DNA of 64,000 nt. Source: Biscogniauxia marginata. Lineage: Eukaryota; Ascomycota; Sordariomycetes; Xylariales; Xylariaceae. Position numbers and translations under genes: made by a program. Shown here piece by piece: positions 11,801-22,821 of this stretch (positions are counted from its first letter, which is position 1; every line of letters starts with the position of its first letter). The stretch covers positions 124,001-188,000 of the forward strand of contig MU404132.1 in the NCBI GenBank assembly GCA_022695795.1, given 5' to 3'. The notes under the pieces are model-generated. The model did not search any database, was not told where the DNA came from, and was given only the letters and a program-made list of their open reading frames with translations.

Positions 11801-14800
11801 AGTAATTCTTCTTTTATTTTATTTCTAAATAATTTGTGGAAATAAAAGTACTCGCGTGGTACTCTTTTCGTTAAATTTTTAGGTTTAGTTACTCGAATTA
11901 TATAAGCGATATGTTTCGTTTCTATATTCGTTTCTCTAGAGTTACTTGCGGTACTCATTTCGTAACCCGTAATAATTAACTCCTTTTGTTTTTAATCTTA
12001 ATAAAGCGTGTTTATCTCGAAATTTATTCGTAAATTACTTCTTTTAAGTTAATTTATTCCTAAGATCATATCGTGATTTAATATATATATAATGTTAAAA
12101 ATGACTTATTTAAAGTGTCTTTAAATAATTACCAAAAAAGGGATTATTTCTCTTAACACTTTACTATTCTCGTAATTAAATATGTTTCCTTTAAAGTTTT
12201 ATAACTTATATGGATTTTATTTATATACTTATAATATTCTATCTTTTTAAACTACCTTTATTAAGACATAGCTTTTATTTACTCCTAAATCTATTAAGGC
12301 TTTATACTCCCTTCCATTATACTTAACTCTAGTTATAATAGTGTTGTTAAATCCCGATTAGACTTTATATAAGGACTTGTTATTTATGGCTTTTCGCTGC
12401 TTTATTAACGAGAGCCTTTGCCGTTTTTTGGTTTTCCATGTCCCCTCCTTTTTAGTTTTCTTTTAATTGTTATAGCCCGGATGTTCTTTTATTTTTGGGC
12501 TTTTATAAAAACGTGTTTCTAGTAATCATTACTTAAATAATCTCTTTAATTACCCTTCACGTAGTAAGGGGTGAGAGGTTTATCCTTTATACAAAATTTT
12601 ACATATTAAAACTTTAATTCTTTTTCGAGAGCCCTTTTATAGCCCAAGTCCGTTCTATTAACTCGGAATTTCTTAAAGTTCTAAATTATCTTTAAATAAA
12701 AAGAGTAATTACTAAGTTTACTTGTTAAGGATATCTCGATATCTCTTTTTAGGTTTATATTGATTTTTAGGAGTTTCTCTCCTTTTTTAAGGTATACCTT
12801 AATAATTCGTTTATAGCCTTATTTAGTTACACGTGTTTTTACTTACTACTTTATTAAGTGTTTTCCTATAAAGCTAAACAAATTAATGTCGTATTTAGTT
12901 CGTTCTTCGAGTCATTATAAAAGATGTAATTCCTTTTATAATTCTTATAATTCTTTTTTAATCTCGTTTTCTTCGAAACCTGCTTCGAGCAAGTCGTATA
13001 CGTCGTATAGTATCGAGGTGTAACATATATAACCTTTAGCCATTACTTCATAGCTTTTTTCGGAGTTTAAGTGAAAATAATATGTTTTAAGGTAATATAA
13101 CCATCGTGAGGTGTTATTATAAATACACTTATTTTCTTCCGTGTTATTACTCTTTAGTTTTTAAGAATAATAACCGGCTTTATTCTTAAAACTTTTATAT
13201 ACTTAATAAACGTCGTTAGTATAAAAGCTTTAATATAACGATATATGTTCTCTTAAGTTTTAATAAATATTATAATTATTATTTATATAAAGCTTCTAAT
13301 TTAAGCTATTATACTAGCTTTTCCCTTAATAGGTTTCGTATTTATCGTTTTTATAGTGGCTTTAATGTAAATCACTATAGTTTAACTTAATTCCTAAGTC
13401 GTATCTTAACTTGTAATTATCGCATATGTATAGTAATTCGCCCTCGTTATATCTTTGTTTAACTTGTTTTAATGTGAGATATTTTAAATACGAGTGGTCA
13501 TCTTTTGAGTAGTTTTTACGGTTAACTTAATAAGATCTATAAATTCCTTTTACAGGAGCCTCTTTGATTTTTTCTGCCTTGATAGTGTTAATAATAAATA
13601 CTTGGTTTATTTTTTCGTTATTTTCGAATTAAACCCTTACTTCGGCGACTTTTTTTTTAGGTTAAGAAATCCCTTTTATTTTTAGTTCTTGTTTTTTAGG
13701 ACTTCGGCACTCGTTCTTATAATGTCCTTTTTTTTTATAGTTGAAACACTTAATGGTTAATTTATCTCGTTTCTTTCGTTCTTTTTAAATAACGTTAATT
13801 TTAATGGAATTTGACTTTGTTCCTATGCTTTTTCTAGTTCCGGCACCGCTTTTGTGATTTCCTTCCTTTAGCTAGTTACCATTCCTTCGTTGTACCGTCT
13901 TTTTCTTTTCAAGGTACCGTTCGAAGTTTTCGTTATTAATAGTAATTACTATTATAACGTAATTATTAAACTTTCTTAGGTTCCTTTCTTTATATAGGTT
14001 TGTTTTATATAACTTATTCTTTATATGGTTTTTTAACCTTTAATAAAATAAATAATATAGGTTTTTAATAAGTAATTATAACTAGCTTACGAGTTTCTTA
14101 AACTTAATAACGTAGTTTAAAGCCTTTTTATTTTGTCGTAGTTTATAAAGTCGAGCTTTGGCTTATTACTTAAGAATTAAATTACCGAATATAGACTTAA
14201 GTTGTTTTTTAAATTCTTTATAATTTTTAAAGACTTTTTTCGTGTTTTCTCGGGCGTTTGATTCGTTTTCTAAATAGTCTTTTAATACTGGTTAAAACCA
14301 GGTTAAAGCGGTTTCGGTTAAGAGTTAGGATATCGTGAGAATCTTTTGTTCTTTAGTGGTAATCGTTTTATAATAAAACCGTAAGTAGGTTCTAGCCTAG
14401 ATTAAAAATCCTTTTAGATCGCTTAACCCATTATATTTACTAAGTGCAATTAATTTAAAACTTTTTACGTTAAGGGTTATTATATTATTTTCATCGTTTA
14501 AGTTGTTAAGGTCGTTATTGTTTAAGGGTAATTACTTATTTTTAAGAGGTAGGGTTTATTTTGCCTATTTATTTTCTTTTTTAGGTATTTTTTCTTCTTT
14601 TTCTTTTTCTTTTTTTAATGCTTTTTCTTGTTGATTTTCCGAGATGTCCTCTTATGACTCTTTTTTAGTTATAATTATAATAAATTCTTGTGTTGGTTCT
14701 TTTAAACCTTTTTGTTATACCGTAAAAAGATTTAAAGTTTTCGTTTAAGAGCTTATTAATTATTGTTTTTTTACTTGTTTCTTTTCTTGTTACTCTTTAG

Positions 14801-14813
14801 TTTTAAGGGGCAT
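8830..14813 (-). pseudogene. E2 gag-pol polyprotein, RIP-destroyed
   Basis: Begins with an ATG at 14813 (MPLK-like N-terminus). It runs through a gag region with a zinc-knuckle remnant, reverse transcriptase (YLDN for YLDD near 11,250), RNase H, integrase with a HxxxH/CxxC-like zinc-binding segment, and a C-terminal chromodomain ending in a basic tail (GKPRK) beside 8830. Domain order RT, RNase H, integrase, chromodomain identifies a chromovirus-type Ty3 element. Frequent in-frame TAA and TAG codons at expected Gln and Trp positions show RIP. E1 is inserted at the tail of this gene. Confidence 0.8.
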
Positions 14814-14879
14814 GCTTGTCTTAAGATTGTTTCGATTAAAAGTCCCTCCTTTTAAACCAATATTAAGCACTAATTAAGA

Positions 14880-14888
14880 AGCTATTAA
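14880..14888 (-). promoter_or_regulatory. E2 self-priming type primer-binding site
   Basis: Minus-strand ttaatagct, two bases inside the 5' LTR. It is perfectly complementary to agctattaa within the same LTR (15072-15080). Tf1/sushi-group Ty3 elements are known to prime from the 5' end of their own mRNA. Use of this site is inferred. Confidence 0.45.
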
Positions 14889-14890
14889 AA

Positions 14891-15294
14891 TGTGACGAAC
14901 CTCCTTATGTGTTTCTAGTTAACTAACTTCATAAGTAAGTACGTACCAGGTTTTCTTGGTTTGAAGATAATAGTGGGTTAAGATTGGTTTAAATAATTCA
15001 CGATGTTATATTCGTTAAAGAGGTTTTAAAATACTTTTACTATAGTATCAAAAAGTGACTATAGTCTTAGATTAATAGCTAAAGAATGAATAACTAAATA
15101 CATAGGAAATTCTAATCTACTTATACTTGTTTTCCCCTCACATAAAAACTTTTAAATTATTGAATTACTAATTCTTTATTTATGATTTAATAATTCATTA
15201 AATTATTAAATTATGGATTCTTAATCCATGATTCAACGATTTATTCTGGTCCACGTGACCCACACGTAACACAGCATAAGGAAGGTTCATAACA
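14891..15294 (-). repeat. E2 5' LTR
   Basis: Partner of 294-697. Read on the minus strand it starts TGTTATGAACC and ends GTTCGTCACA. The nonamer agctattaa that would begin R (complement at 15072-15080) is complementary to the primer site at 14880-14888. Confidence 0.8.
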
Positions 15295-15299
15295 CTAGT

Positions 15300-15440
15300 T
15301 TTTATAACTTTTATAGTTTTAATTATTAAAAAATATTTACGTGGTATTAAAATTAATAAATAATTATTATTATTTAAATCGTTTTTTTAATTTTACATTT
15401 TAAAAACTAAATACTTTTTTTATATTAAATATTCGGTTTT
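15300..15440 (+). repeat. inner part of the pogo left terminal inverted repeat
   Basis: Continues the left terminal repeat (250-293) after the ctagt target duplication of E2 (289-293 and 15295-15299). It is the inverse of about 18230-18340, with mismatches that are almost all C/T or G/A. Confidence 0.65.
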
Positions 15441-15576
15441 TTAATATATAATTTAAATTAACTAATTTATAAATAATATATTTATTATTATTATTAAAAC
15501 GCGTAAAACTATATTTATATTTTTTTAAAATAAAATAAAATAAAATAAATTTATTTGTTTATTTTAAAATTTAATA

Positions 15577-16459
15577 ACGTGTCTTATAAGCGAGTGGGCC
15601 ACTGTCACGAACCAACCAGGGTAAGCAATCAAGTGACAGGGGTACTGTTCCCACTCTTCTTGCGTCCGGCTCGGACATGGATCCTGAAAGGGAAGGCGAC
15701 CTATTGTCACGTGATATGGATGAGTGTGGATGAGACTCATCCAACAGTATCCAGTGGAGAATAGATAAGTATGGATAAGACTCATTTAAAGGTATCCAAC
15801 ATACCAATTATGGGGAATGAAAAACAAAATAACAAGTATAAAAAGGATAAGATTTCCTATGTGTCTAGTCATTCATTCTAGTTCTTTAGCTATTAATTTA
15901 ATACTATAGTCACTCTTTAATACTATAGTGAAAGTACCTTGAAATCTCTCTAACGAATAAAGCATTATGAATCTCTTGAACCCATCTTAATCCATTATTA
16001 CCTTTAAATCAAGAAAACCTAGTACGTACTCACCTATGAAGTCAGCTGACTAGGAACACACAGGAAGGTTCGTCACAGCCACTTGATTTCCTATATAAAA
16101 TCGACTTTTTCGAAAATTTATAACTTTGCACGTAAGAATCGTAAAAATCTCGGACCTTTTTCATTAGTTATATAACTATACGGTTTAATTAAAAATAAAA
16201 TCGAAAAAATTAATTTCAAAAGACGCAAAAAGAAAACGTGTAAAAACTAAAATTAAAATAAAATATATAAACCTTTTTATATATATTTTTTATATATGTC
16301 ATTTTTATTTTTTTGATTTTATTTTTAATTAAACCTTATAATTATATAACTAAAAAAAAGGTTTAAGATTTTTAAGATTTTTACGTGTAAAGTTATGAAT
16401 TTTTGAAAAAGTCGATTTTATATAAAAAATTAAGTGGCTTACTCGCTTATAAGACACAT
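15577..16459. mobile_element. non-autonomous inverted-repeat element (MITE 1), split by a solo LTR
   Basis: The ends acgtgtcttataag and cttataagacacat are inverted and flanked by TA (15575-15576 and 16460-16461). With the solo LTR removed, the left arm resumes at 16083 and mirrors the right arm for about 165 bp, making the roughly 400-bp element almost entirely a foldback. The outer bases match the pogo element ends, so it may have been moved by that transposase. It has no coding capacity. Confidence 0.7.
15603..16077 (+). repeat. solo LTR of the same Ty3 family inside MITE 1
   Basis: 475 bp from TGTCACG to GTCACA, with the target duplication gccac at 15598-15602 and 16078-16082. The right half is nearly identical to the E1, E2 and E3 LTRs. 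The left half is a different, more GC-rich U3 with two related units of about 45-50 bp containing gtatccaaca/gtatccagtg. A good TATA box (tataaaaagg) lies near 15838, about 55 bp before the conserved agctattaa. It was left behind by LTR-LTR recombination. Confidence 0.8.
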
Positions 16460-16460
16460 T

Positions 16461-17900
16461 AATATTAATAAAAACTCGAATAACTTATATAGTTAAATAT
16501 AAATAATATTATTCGAGAATAAGTTATTATAAATTAATAATACTTTATAATATCCTTTATATAATATTATAAAAACGAAATAACGATATATTTATATTAT
16601 TAATTTAAATAATTAGTTATTTTTTTCTCGTTTAAGTTATATTATTATAATAATAAACTTTTTATTATATAAACGTAATATAAAGCGAGTTAAAAAAAAC
16701 TAAACTTTTAATTTCGTATAATAATAAAAATCATTATAAACGCGTTTAAATAAATAAATAAAAAGCTTTATATAAAAACTTAAATATATCGAAAATAGTT
16801 TAAATTAATACGTAAAACGATTACGAAATATAAAATTTTAAAAGAAAATATATATAATTTTAACGAGACAAGATTTATACTTAAAATAATTATTTAAATT
16901 ATTAATAATATTATTTATTATATTAATAAAAAATATTTAACTTTATAATATTATAATAATTTATTATTACGAAAAAATAAAGTTAAAATATTAAATAATA
17001 ACTAAATAATAAATAAATTTAATATAAAATTTATAAAGCATTTTAACTTTTATATTAAAAATTAAATACGAGGTTTTAAATACTTATTAATTTTAAATAG
17101 TTATAAAAGTTATTATTTTATAAAATTTTAAAAATGTTATAAAAACTTAATATTATTATATTTTATATATTTAATTATTTATTATATAAATTATAACCTT
17201 TTAACTTTATATATTTTAATATTTTTAAAAAGATATATAATAATTATTTAAAAAATTTAATAAAATGTTATTATTATTATATTATAAAAAAACTTTTTAA
17301 TTAACTTTATAAAAATATTTATCATTATAATAACTATTTTAAATATAACTATAAATTAAGTTTTATATAATTAAATTAATTCTTTTTAATTTTAAAATGT
17401 TATTATTATATTACTTTTTATATAAAAAATACGTATATTTTTTCTCGACTTTAATATAAATTAAGTATTTTAAAAAACTAAAATATTTATAATAACTCGC
17501 AAGGTATTATTATAATTTAATTTTATTATAAATAAAATTAAAAAGCATTAAAAATTCTTTTATAAATATTATAAATATTTATAACTAATTTATAAAAACT
17601 AATTTATTATTAATATATAAAATAGTTTTATTATAAATTAAATTATATTTTTAATAAATAACATAAAACTATAAATAAATAATTATAAATAAAAAACATT
17701 TAATATAAAAAAAGAAATAACTTTATAAGTTAAAAAGAATAATATTATAATTAATAATAAAGAAAAAAGGTCTCGAAAAAATAATAATAATTAAACGGAA
17801 ATAATATAATATATATATTTATATAACAAATAAAAATATAATTAATAACATTTATATAATAAATAAAAAGGAATTTAATAATTTAGATTTTAAAGAGTTA
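16461..17900 (+). pseudogene. pogo/Fot1-family DDE transposase, RIP-destroyed
   Basis: The plus strand shows the C-terminal landmarks of a Fot1/pogo transposase in degraded form. The block usually read as LILDGHxSH appears as LILNSYKSY near 17,090, so the second catalytic Asp is Asn and His codons have become Tyr. A block equivalent to NGWTNNEFG precedes it, with its Trp codon turned to a stop. It is followed by the LQPLDV-like block in another frame (LxPFNFIYF), so at least one indel is present, and by a Lys-rich tail. Many TAA codons stand where CAA is expected. The N-terminal DNA-binding half is too eroded to delimit, so the boundaries are approximate. It cannot encode a working enzyme. 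Confidence 0.6.
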
Positions 17901-18229
17901 TAATTAATTTTATTTATTATTAATTCTTTATTTTAATTTTAAAGGGCTTTAACTCGAAAAATATAATAAATTAATTGATTTAAATCACGCGTTAAAAAAC
18001 CGAATACTTAATATAAAAAAGGTATTTAATTTTTAAAGCGTAATATCAAGGTATAAATATAAAGACGTAAAGATAAGGTTATTATAATTGCAATTTATAA
18101 GATAAATTAATAAGTTAAAGAAAAAAGAAACTATTTACAATTTATACGTGTAGGTTACGAGGTATTTAAGTATTATAACCCCACTTATAAGCACGTGAAA
18201 TAAGATATAAAGGTATATAATAAGTTACG

Positions 18230-18379
18230 TTATAATATATAAAACTAAAAAAACGATTTAAATAATAATAATAATTAATTAATTTTAATATCGCGTAAAT
18301 GTTTTTTAATAATTAAAACTACGAAAATTATAAAAATTAACTTACTTATTTATATAGCTTATTTACTTATAAAACATGT
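18230..18379 (-). repeat. right terminal inverted repeat of the pogo element
   Basis: Its reverse complement matches 250-293 joined to 15300 onward. It ends at a TA dinucleotide (18380-18381). The outermost bases are shared with both small inverted-repeat elements in the window. Confidence 0.7.
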
Positions 18380-18381
18380 TA

Positions 18382-18620
18382 TTTTAAATTTAATTTTTTT
18401 TAGTTTTATATAATAAATATAACCACTTTATTTTATATATTATTAAAATATTAATACATTTTTTTTTAAATATTTCGAAGATATAACTTTATTATATAAG
18501 ATATATAATAATTATGAGGCGTAAATAAAGGTGTTATATTATTATGCCTCATTTTATATGGCCGTTAACAAAAAAGGCTTATACGCGACGTGCAGTCCCC
18601 TTGCCTCAGTTTAATATTAT
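18382..18620. other. AT-rich spacer
   Basis: Low-GC sequence after the pogo right end, changing at about 18540 to balanced composition. No gene or repeat edge is recognised. Confidence 0.5.
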
Positions 18621-18623
18621 CAG

Positions 18624-18956
18624 CTATATCACCACTATGAGATATAGGCTCGCTATTAAGTGTAGGCACGAAGAGCCATTTTCTTGCCTTAATTCTAAGG
18701 TGATCTCAGCTATGTAGCCCTTAAAGACAGCTCTCAACCATTTTAGAAGGTATAACCTCACCCGGGCTACCATTACGTCGGCGGCGATATTCTCGGTGCT
18801 CGTCGCATTGAAAATCTCGACTAGTGAACTAAGCCTAACTTCACAAACTCCTTGCTTGCTAGGTTTTGTGCCGTGCCTATTGCCAGTGGCAGACTGGACA
18901 TTTACTAGGACAGAGCCAAGGATGATGTGTAAAGTCGATCTTGAAGACATAAACAT
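18624..18956 (-). CDS. unrecognised ORF, 110 aa
   Basis: An open frame in a balanced-GC island between repeats. The product has an Arg/Leu-rich middle (VARVRLYLLKWLRAVF) and a hydrophobic C-terminus. I see no known domain, signal peptide or intron signals. It may be a fragment of an older gene or chance. It is listed because it is the only substantial frame in the island. Confidence 0.2.
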   Translation of the reverse strand: MFMSSRSTLHIILGSVLVNVQSATGNRHGTKPSKQGVCEVRLSSLVEIFNATSTENIAADVMVARVRLYLLKWLRAVFKGYIAEITLELRQENGSSCLHLIASLYLIVVI

Positions 18957-19160
18957 GGCTTGAAGTCTTCAAAGAAACTAATAACTAACTAATAATGATG
19001 CGTGCACTAAGTATAAATATTGATTTTTATTTAGATAACTATGACTAAGGAGTTTGAAGGTGAACTATATGCCTAGTTGCGCAAAATTCTGCTAATGAAG
19101 ATATTTGGATGGGATATAATATCATTTGTGGCTTGCGTTGATCAACGACCCAACAAGGAA

Positions 19161-19242
19161 TCCTCCGTGGCGCAATTGGCTAGCGCGTCTGACTGTTATA
19201 AAGCAAATCAGGAGGTTGACAGTTCAAGCCTGTCCGGGGGAG
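19161..19242 (+). tRNA. tRNA-Asn (anticodon GTT) with an 8-nt intron
   Basis: The acceptor stem pairs tcctccg (19161-19167) with cggggga (19235-19241). The D arm is gcgc-loop-gcgc. The anticodon stem is tctga/tcagg. The T arm is gacag-ttcaagc-ctgtc. The anticodon loop is ctgtta, then an extra taaagcaa, then a. Removing eight bases after position 37, the canonical tRNA intron site, restores a seven-base loop with anticodon GTT. The body matches fungal tRNA-Asn. The acceptor stem contains one T-G pair. An overlapping protein frame across this gene is a by-product. Retention of good stems between RIP-damaged repeats suggests it is functional or recent. Confidence 0.8.
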
Positions 19243-19251
19243 TAAAATGTT

Positions 19252-19260
19252 TATTTTTTT
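19252..19260 (+). terminator. RNA polymerase III terminator of the tRNA gene
   Basis: A run of T beginning about ten bases after the tRNA 3' end, the standard Pol III stop signal. Confidence 0.6.
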
Positions 19261-19416
19261 TGCCTATTTCCCCCAAGAATTTCCTTTTTTTGGCCCGCTT
19301 AGCTCCCGTAATAAGTATAAAGACCCACATCAATAAATAAAGCCATAATCATATTAACCTTTTATATAAAAGTTTTATATATAAAATAAAATAAAATAAT
19401 AATATTAATATATATA

Positions 19417-19889
19417 ACGTGTTTTATAAGTAAATAAGCCATATAAACAAGTGGGCTATTTAATTTCCTATATAAAATCGACTTTTTCAAAAATTCATAA
19501 CTTTATACGTAAAAATCGTAAAAATCTCGAACCTTTATTTTTAGTTATATAATTATACGGTTTAATTAAAAATAAAATTAAAAGAATTAATATTAAAAAA
19601 TATAAAAAGAAAACGCGTAAAAACTAAAATTAAAATAAAACATATACACTTGTTTATATATTTCTTCGTATATTTAATTTTATATTTTTTCGATTTTTAT
19701 TTTAGTTATACTATATAATTATATAACTAAAAGAAAGATCCGAGATTTTTCCGACTTTTACGTGTAAAATATTGGGATAGGGCAAGCGTTTGTCTTGCTT
19801 TATCCCTCTCTCATAGGAATACACTGGTTGTACCTAGCTTGCCTTCTCGACGTGACAGCTTGTTTTGTTTACTCGCTTATGTGGTACGT
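19417..19889. mobile_element. non-autonomous inverted-repeat element (MITE 2)
   Basis: The ends acgtgttttataag and cttatgtggtacgt are flanked by TA (19415-19416 and 19890-19891). The inner arm starting atttcctatataaaatcg is shared with MITE 1. The outer 45 bp also match the pogo left end (250-293). The right arm is interrupted near 19770-19870 by about 100 bp of unrelated sequence containing a hairpin (gggatagggcaag / cttgctttatccc). Confidence 0.65.
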
Positions 19890-19891
19890 TA

Positions 19892-22821
19892 TTATAATAT
19901 TATTATTATAAAGTTTATTAATAACTAAATAAACGTAATTAATATAACGTTTTATAAAATTATTATAAAAGTATATATCGCGAGATATTAAAACTAAAAA
20001 GAAATAATATATAAAAGGCTAACTAGGTATATATCTAATATATTAAATATTCGAAAATGGCAATATAAGTTTTATATTGGCCTATCGCTGTCGAAATAGA
20101 AAATATCAATTTGCTGGCTGGATGGGAATTTGTTACTGTCCCATTCAGAAGAGCGCTATAAGGGTCTTGTTCGAGAGCCCCAAATTCACCTTATAGAATT
20201 TGACTAGACATTCAAGAATCGATGTGTTTGAAGTAGGGCTTATGATTATCGGTGGTGAAATTCCTACCTTTCCTCGACCTTAACCTCAGGTCTGCCCCTA
20301 GTTCTTCTCCTATCTCTGCAGTTGAACATTCTTCAACATCTCGGCCGTTCTCTATCGAGCTGGCGTCAACATATCGACGTCGGGAGTCTTAGTTTTAAAG
20401 CCCGCTTAACAGAAGGGAAAATAAAACGGTGTACGAGTTTCGTCGGGCTTCGACTAAAACAAGAAATTATTTCTAAAATATGATAGAGAGAAAACATGTA
20501 TTATCTACTTCCTTTTTGAGCGGTTAATAAATGGTTAATATCTTATTAGAAGCGCGAATATACTTAATTAAGGTTGATGCTAGAGATTATAGGGAGTTCT
20601 TTATATAGGTTGGACGACGTATATGGATGTCAAGACCGCTCGCCCGGTGGATATCCGAACGTTCGGCGGCGGCGGATGGCTGTCCCTGTACGAAGCTTTC
20701 GCTCACAAGTCAAAGCATGCGAAAGCCCTGGAAGAAGAATGGGAGAAGGAGCGCCTAAAACCTGCAAGACACGCGGGTGCAAAGATGTGAGAGGCGAAAA
20801 AGGTTTGACGGGGAGAAGCCTCCTTAGCACATCGTCTCCTTGTATCGAGACCTGATAAATTGTTCTTTTTATTAGAGTTACTCAGAGACGAAGAATGGAG
20901 GAGTGATTGTGGAGGGAATATTTGTAGTGGCAAAAGCAATTGTATTGAGTTGTGTTTTCCACCCTGGCCGAAACCATGGTTTGAAAAGGGAGTTTGATTT
21001 TAAGAAACTGATACCACAAGGCCAACGTAACCCAATGACTACGTTTCAGAGAAAGATGGTAATAGTATTTTCTCGGCATAGTATGAAGTAGAAACTCTAG
21101 ATATCGAATGAAGATGATCGCTTTGTAAGGGTTGGTATATTACTTGTTGTTGCGCTGGAGAGGAAAGCTACTCTCCAGGCCCACTATCTCATAGTACTAT
21201 ATACATGCTCAAAGCATGGGCCACTGACCGTGACACGCTTTGAAAGCTTCGGTCGCAATTGGTCTTGGAATGGCCGACTCCCTTGGTTCGGGACGATATT
21301 AGATTTCTAGTTTGTCAACTTGGGCTGGCCAAAGCGCATGAAAACGATTATTATATTTCTCTCTCTCACGTTTAAATGTCATGTCAGAGGTTCACGAAAA
21401 GGGGTGTGTGTATGGTCTCCCTACATGTAACAAGGACGGTTCAGCCCAAGCAAAGAAGGAAACATATTGATCTGAGTGTCGATAAAATCGATGGGTCTAT
21501 GGAATGCTTGATGGATCACCAGCGAGCTACTAGTTTCGGATGCTCTTTTGAAGAGTCGATAGTAGTGGTGACTGATATATCCTCCCCTTCGGCTGGGTTC
21601 GAAGTAGTACAAATCCTTTCTGAAATCAAAAAAGATACAATGAATGTCTTTAGTCAAAGTCTTTCTGAACGTACCAGGGTCTCCCGAGGTTAGAAATAAA
21701 TACATGCGCCGCTCACCGAAGGTATTGCTTACCTCTACGATGATCTACTAGAGCGAGTACTGTGCCGTGTAGAGATACCGGAAGGACGTTGGCTTGAATA
21801 CATAATTTAAGAAGCGAGCTGGTGCAACGAGGGATATTATGAGGAAATGCACGTGGTCTATCTAGTCACTGCACATGAACAGTTGATTAAGTGCAGAAAA
21901 GTGTTACACGTATGGTGGAAAGGGGCAGGGGCTAGAGACATAGAGAGCTTCAATATATACCTGCATTTTAAGATAACCGTCGATTTTCTCAAAGAGAGTC
22001 TTCTCATATCGTCCCCAATTCAGATTGTCCTCGACCGACAAGTGAAGCCAGCCCCCTTTTCCCTTGAGAACCTATGTTCACAGAGAGAAACCAATTTGAT
22101 CTGGAAGACCGTACAGGGATGCCTACCGATAAGTACGAGTAGGCGAAATAATACTTCATCGGAAATAAGCAATGCGATAACTTTGCATTTAACGAGATCT
22201 GTGTCTCGTGAATGGAAATGACACAGCAGTTTTTAGTGGACTGCTTCTGTGGTAGAAGGCCTGTTCGATTCTTCTGTTAAGACGACCATATGCCATATGC
22301 AAAAGAGAAGAAAAGGCATACCGGTGGTATCTTACGCAAGGGAGTGGTCATACAGTAGGAAAACCCTGCCGAGGCATCTATTGTCTAACGGTTCTGATAC
22401 TTGCTGCGATTGTCTTCAACTACCTAGGTGGTTAAGTTATAGGCCTGGTTTGAACTACAAGTAGCAATCAGGATGTATGTTAGTCGGACTCAAGTAAACA
22501 TTTGAAGCCGGCTATGTAACGGCCGAGACTTTATATCTATATCAACGACAACTAAGAAAATACGGGCAATGCGAGTACTGATGTCTGTGAGACGTGATAT
22601 TTTAACCCCTGAGTACCTAAGCATGCTATTTCCCATCGAGTCTGGCACGGCCCATTAGCCTCATGCATGTCATCAACTGCGCCGCGACACCCTCTTACAT
22701 ACATTCACAACAACAAGGGATATATCCTAACATCCCGCATTGCTTCTTCGATAAAAATCTTCAGACTACATATACTTCTTAGCAAAAGTGATCTACCAGT
22801 GCCTTCATCAATACCACTATT
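19892..22821. other. gene-poor stretch
   Basis: AT-rich to about 20080, then balanced composition. Short open frames at 21376-21693 and 21847-22221 show no domain or coding-like pattern that I can defend. Nothing else is recognised apart from the short ORF at 20623-20790. Confidence 0.5.
20623..20790 (+). CDS. short ORF, 55 aa, possible gene fragment
   Basis: ATG at 20623, stop TGA ending 20790. The peptide has coding-like character: a Gly run (TFGGGGW), an aromatic/hydrophobic stretch (LSLYEAFAH) and a Lys/Glu-rich helix (KALEEEWEKERLK). The frame is GC-rich compared with its surroundings. The family is not recognised. It may be a remnant of a longer gene. Confidence 0.25.
   Translation: MDVKTARPVDIRTFGGGGWLSLYEAFAHKSKHAKALEEEWEKERLKPARHAGAKM

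Larger units (their letters stand above)
294..15294 (-). mobile_element. Ty3/gypsy chromodomain LTR retrotransposon E2, interrupted by E1
   Basis: Both LTRs are 404 bp (294-697 and 14891-15294) and the 5-bp target duplication ctagt stands at 289-293 and 15295-15299. The element lies on the minus strand: 5' LTR at the right, primer site at 14880-14888, gag-pol 14813 to 8830, antisense zinc-cluster ORF, purine tract just right of 697, then 3' LTR. E1 (1313-8824) was inserted near the end of pol, so E2 alone is about 7.5 kb. The reverse-transcriptase YLDD box reads YLDN near 11,250, an inactivating G-to-A change. Dense C-to-T decay shows it is dead. Confidence 0.85.
250..18379 (+). mobile_element. 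pogo/Fot1-like DNA transposon, RIP-degraded and split by nested insertions
   Basis: The ends are long inverted repeats flanked by TA (248-249 and 18380-18381). The left repeat runs 250-293, is interrupted by the E2 retrotransposon, and resumes at 15300. Joined across E2 it matches the reverse complement of about 18230-18379 for at least 150 bp, so both halves belong to one element. A second insertion, the small inverted-repeat element at 15577-16459, also sits at a TA. With insertions removed the element is about 2.2 kb, normal for Fot1/pogo. The decayed transposase lies at 16461-17900. TA targets, size and transposase motifs all point to the Tc1/mariner superfamily, pogo branch. Confidence 0.75.

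Noticed and set aside
15555..15807. Three short overlapping ORFs
   Set aside because: They lie in the GC-richer U3 of the solo LTR; its tandem units keep several frames open by chance.
19077..19340. 87-aa open frame on the plus strand
   Set aside because: It runs through the tRNA-Asn gene; the frame is a by-product of the tRNA sequence.
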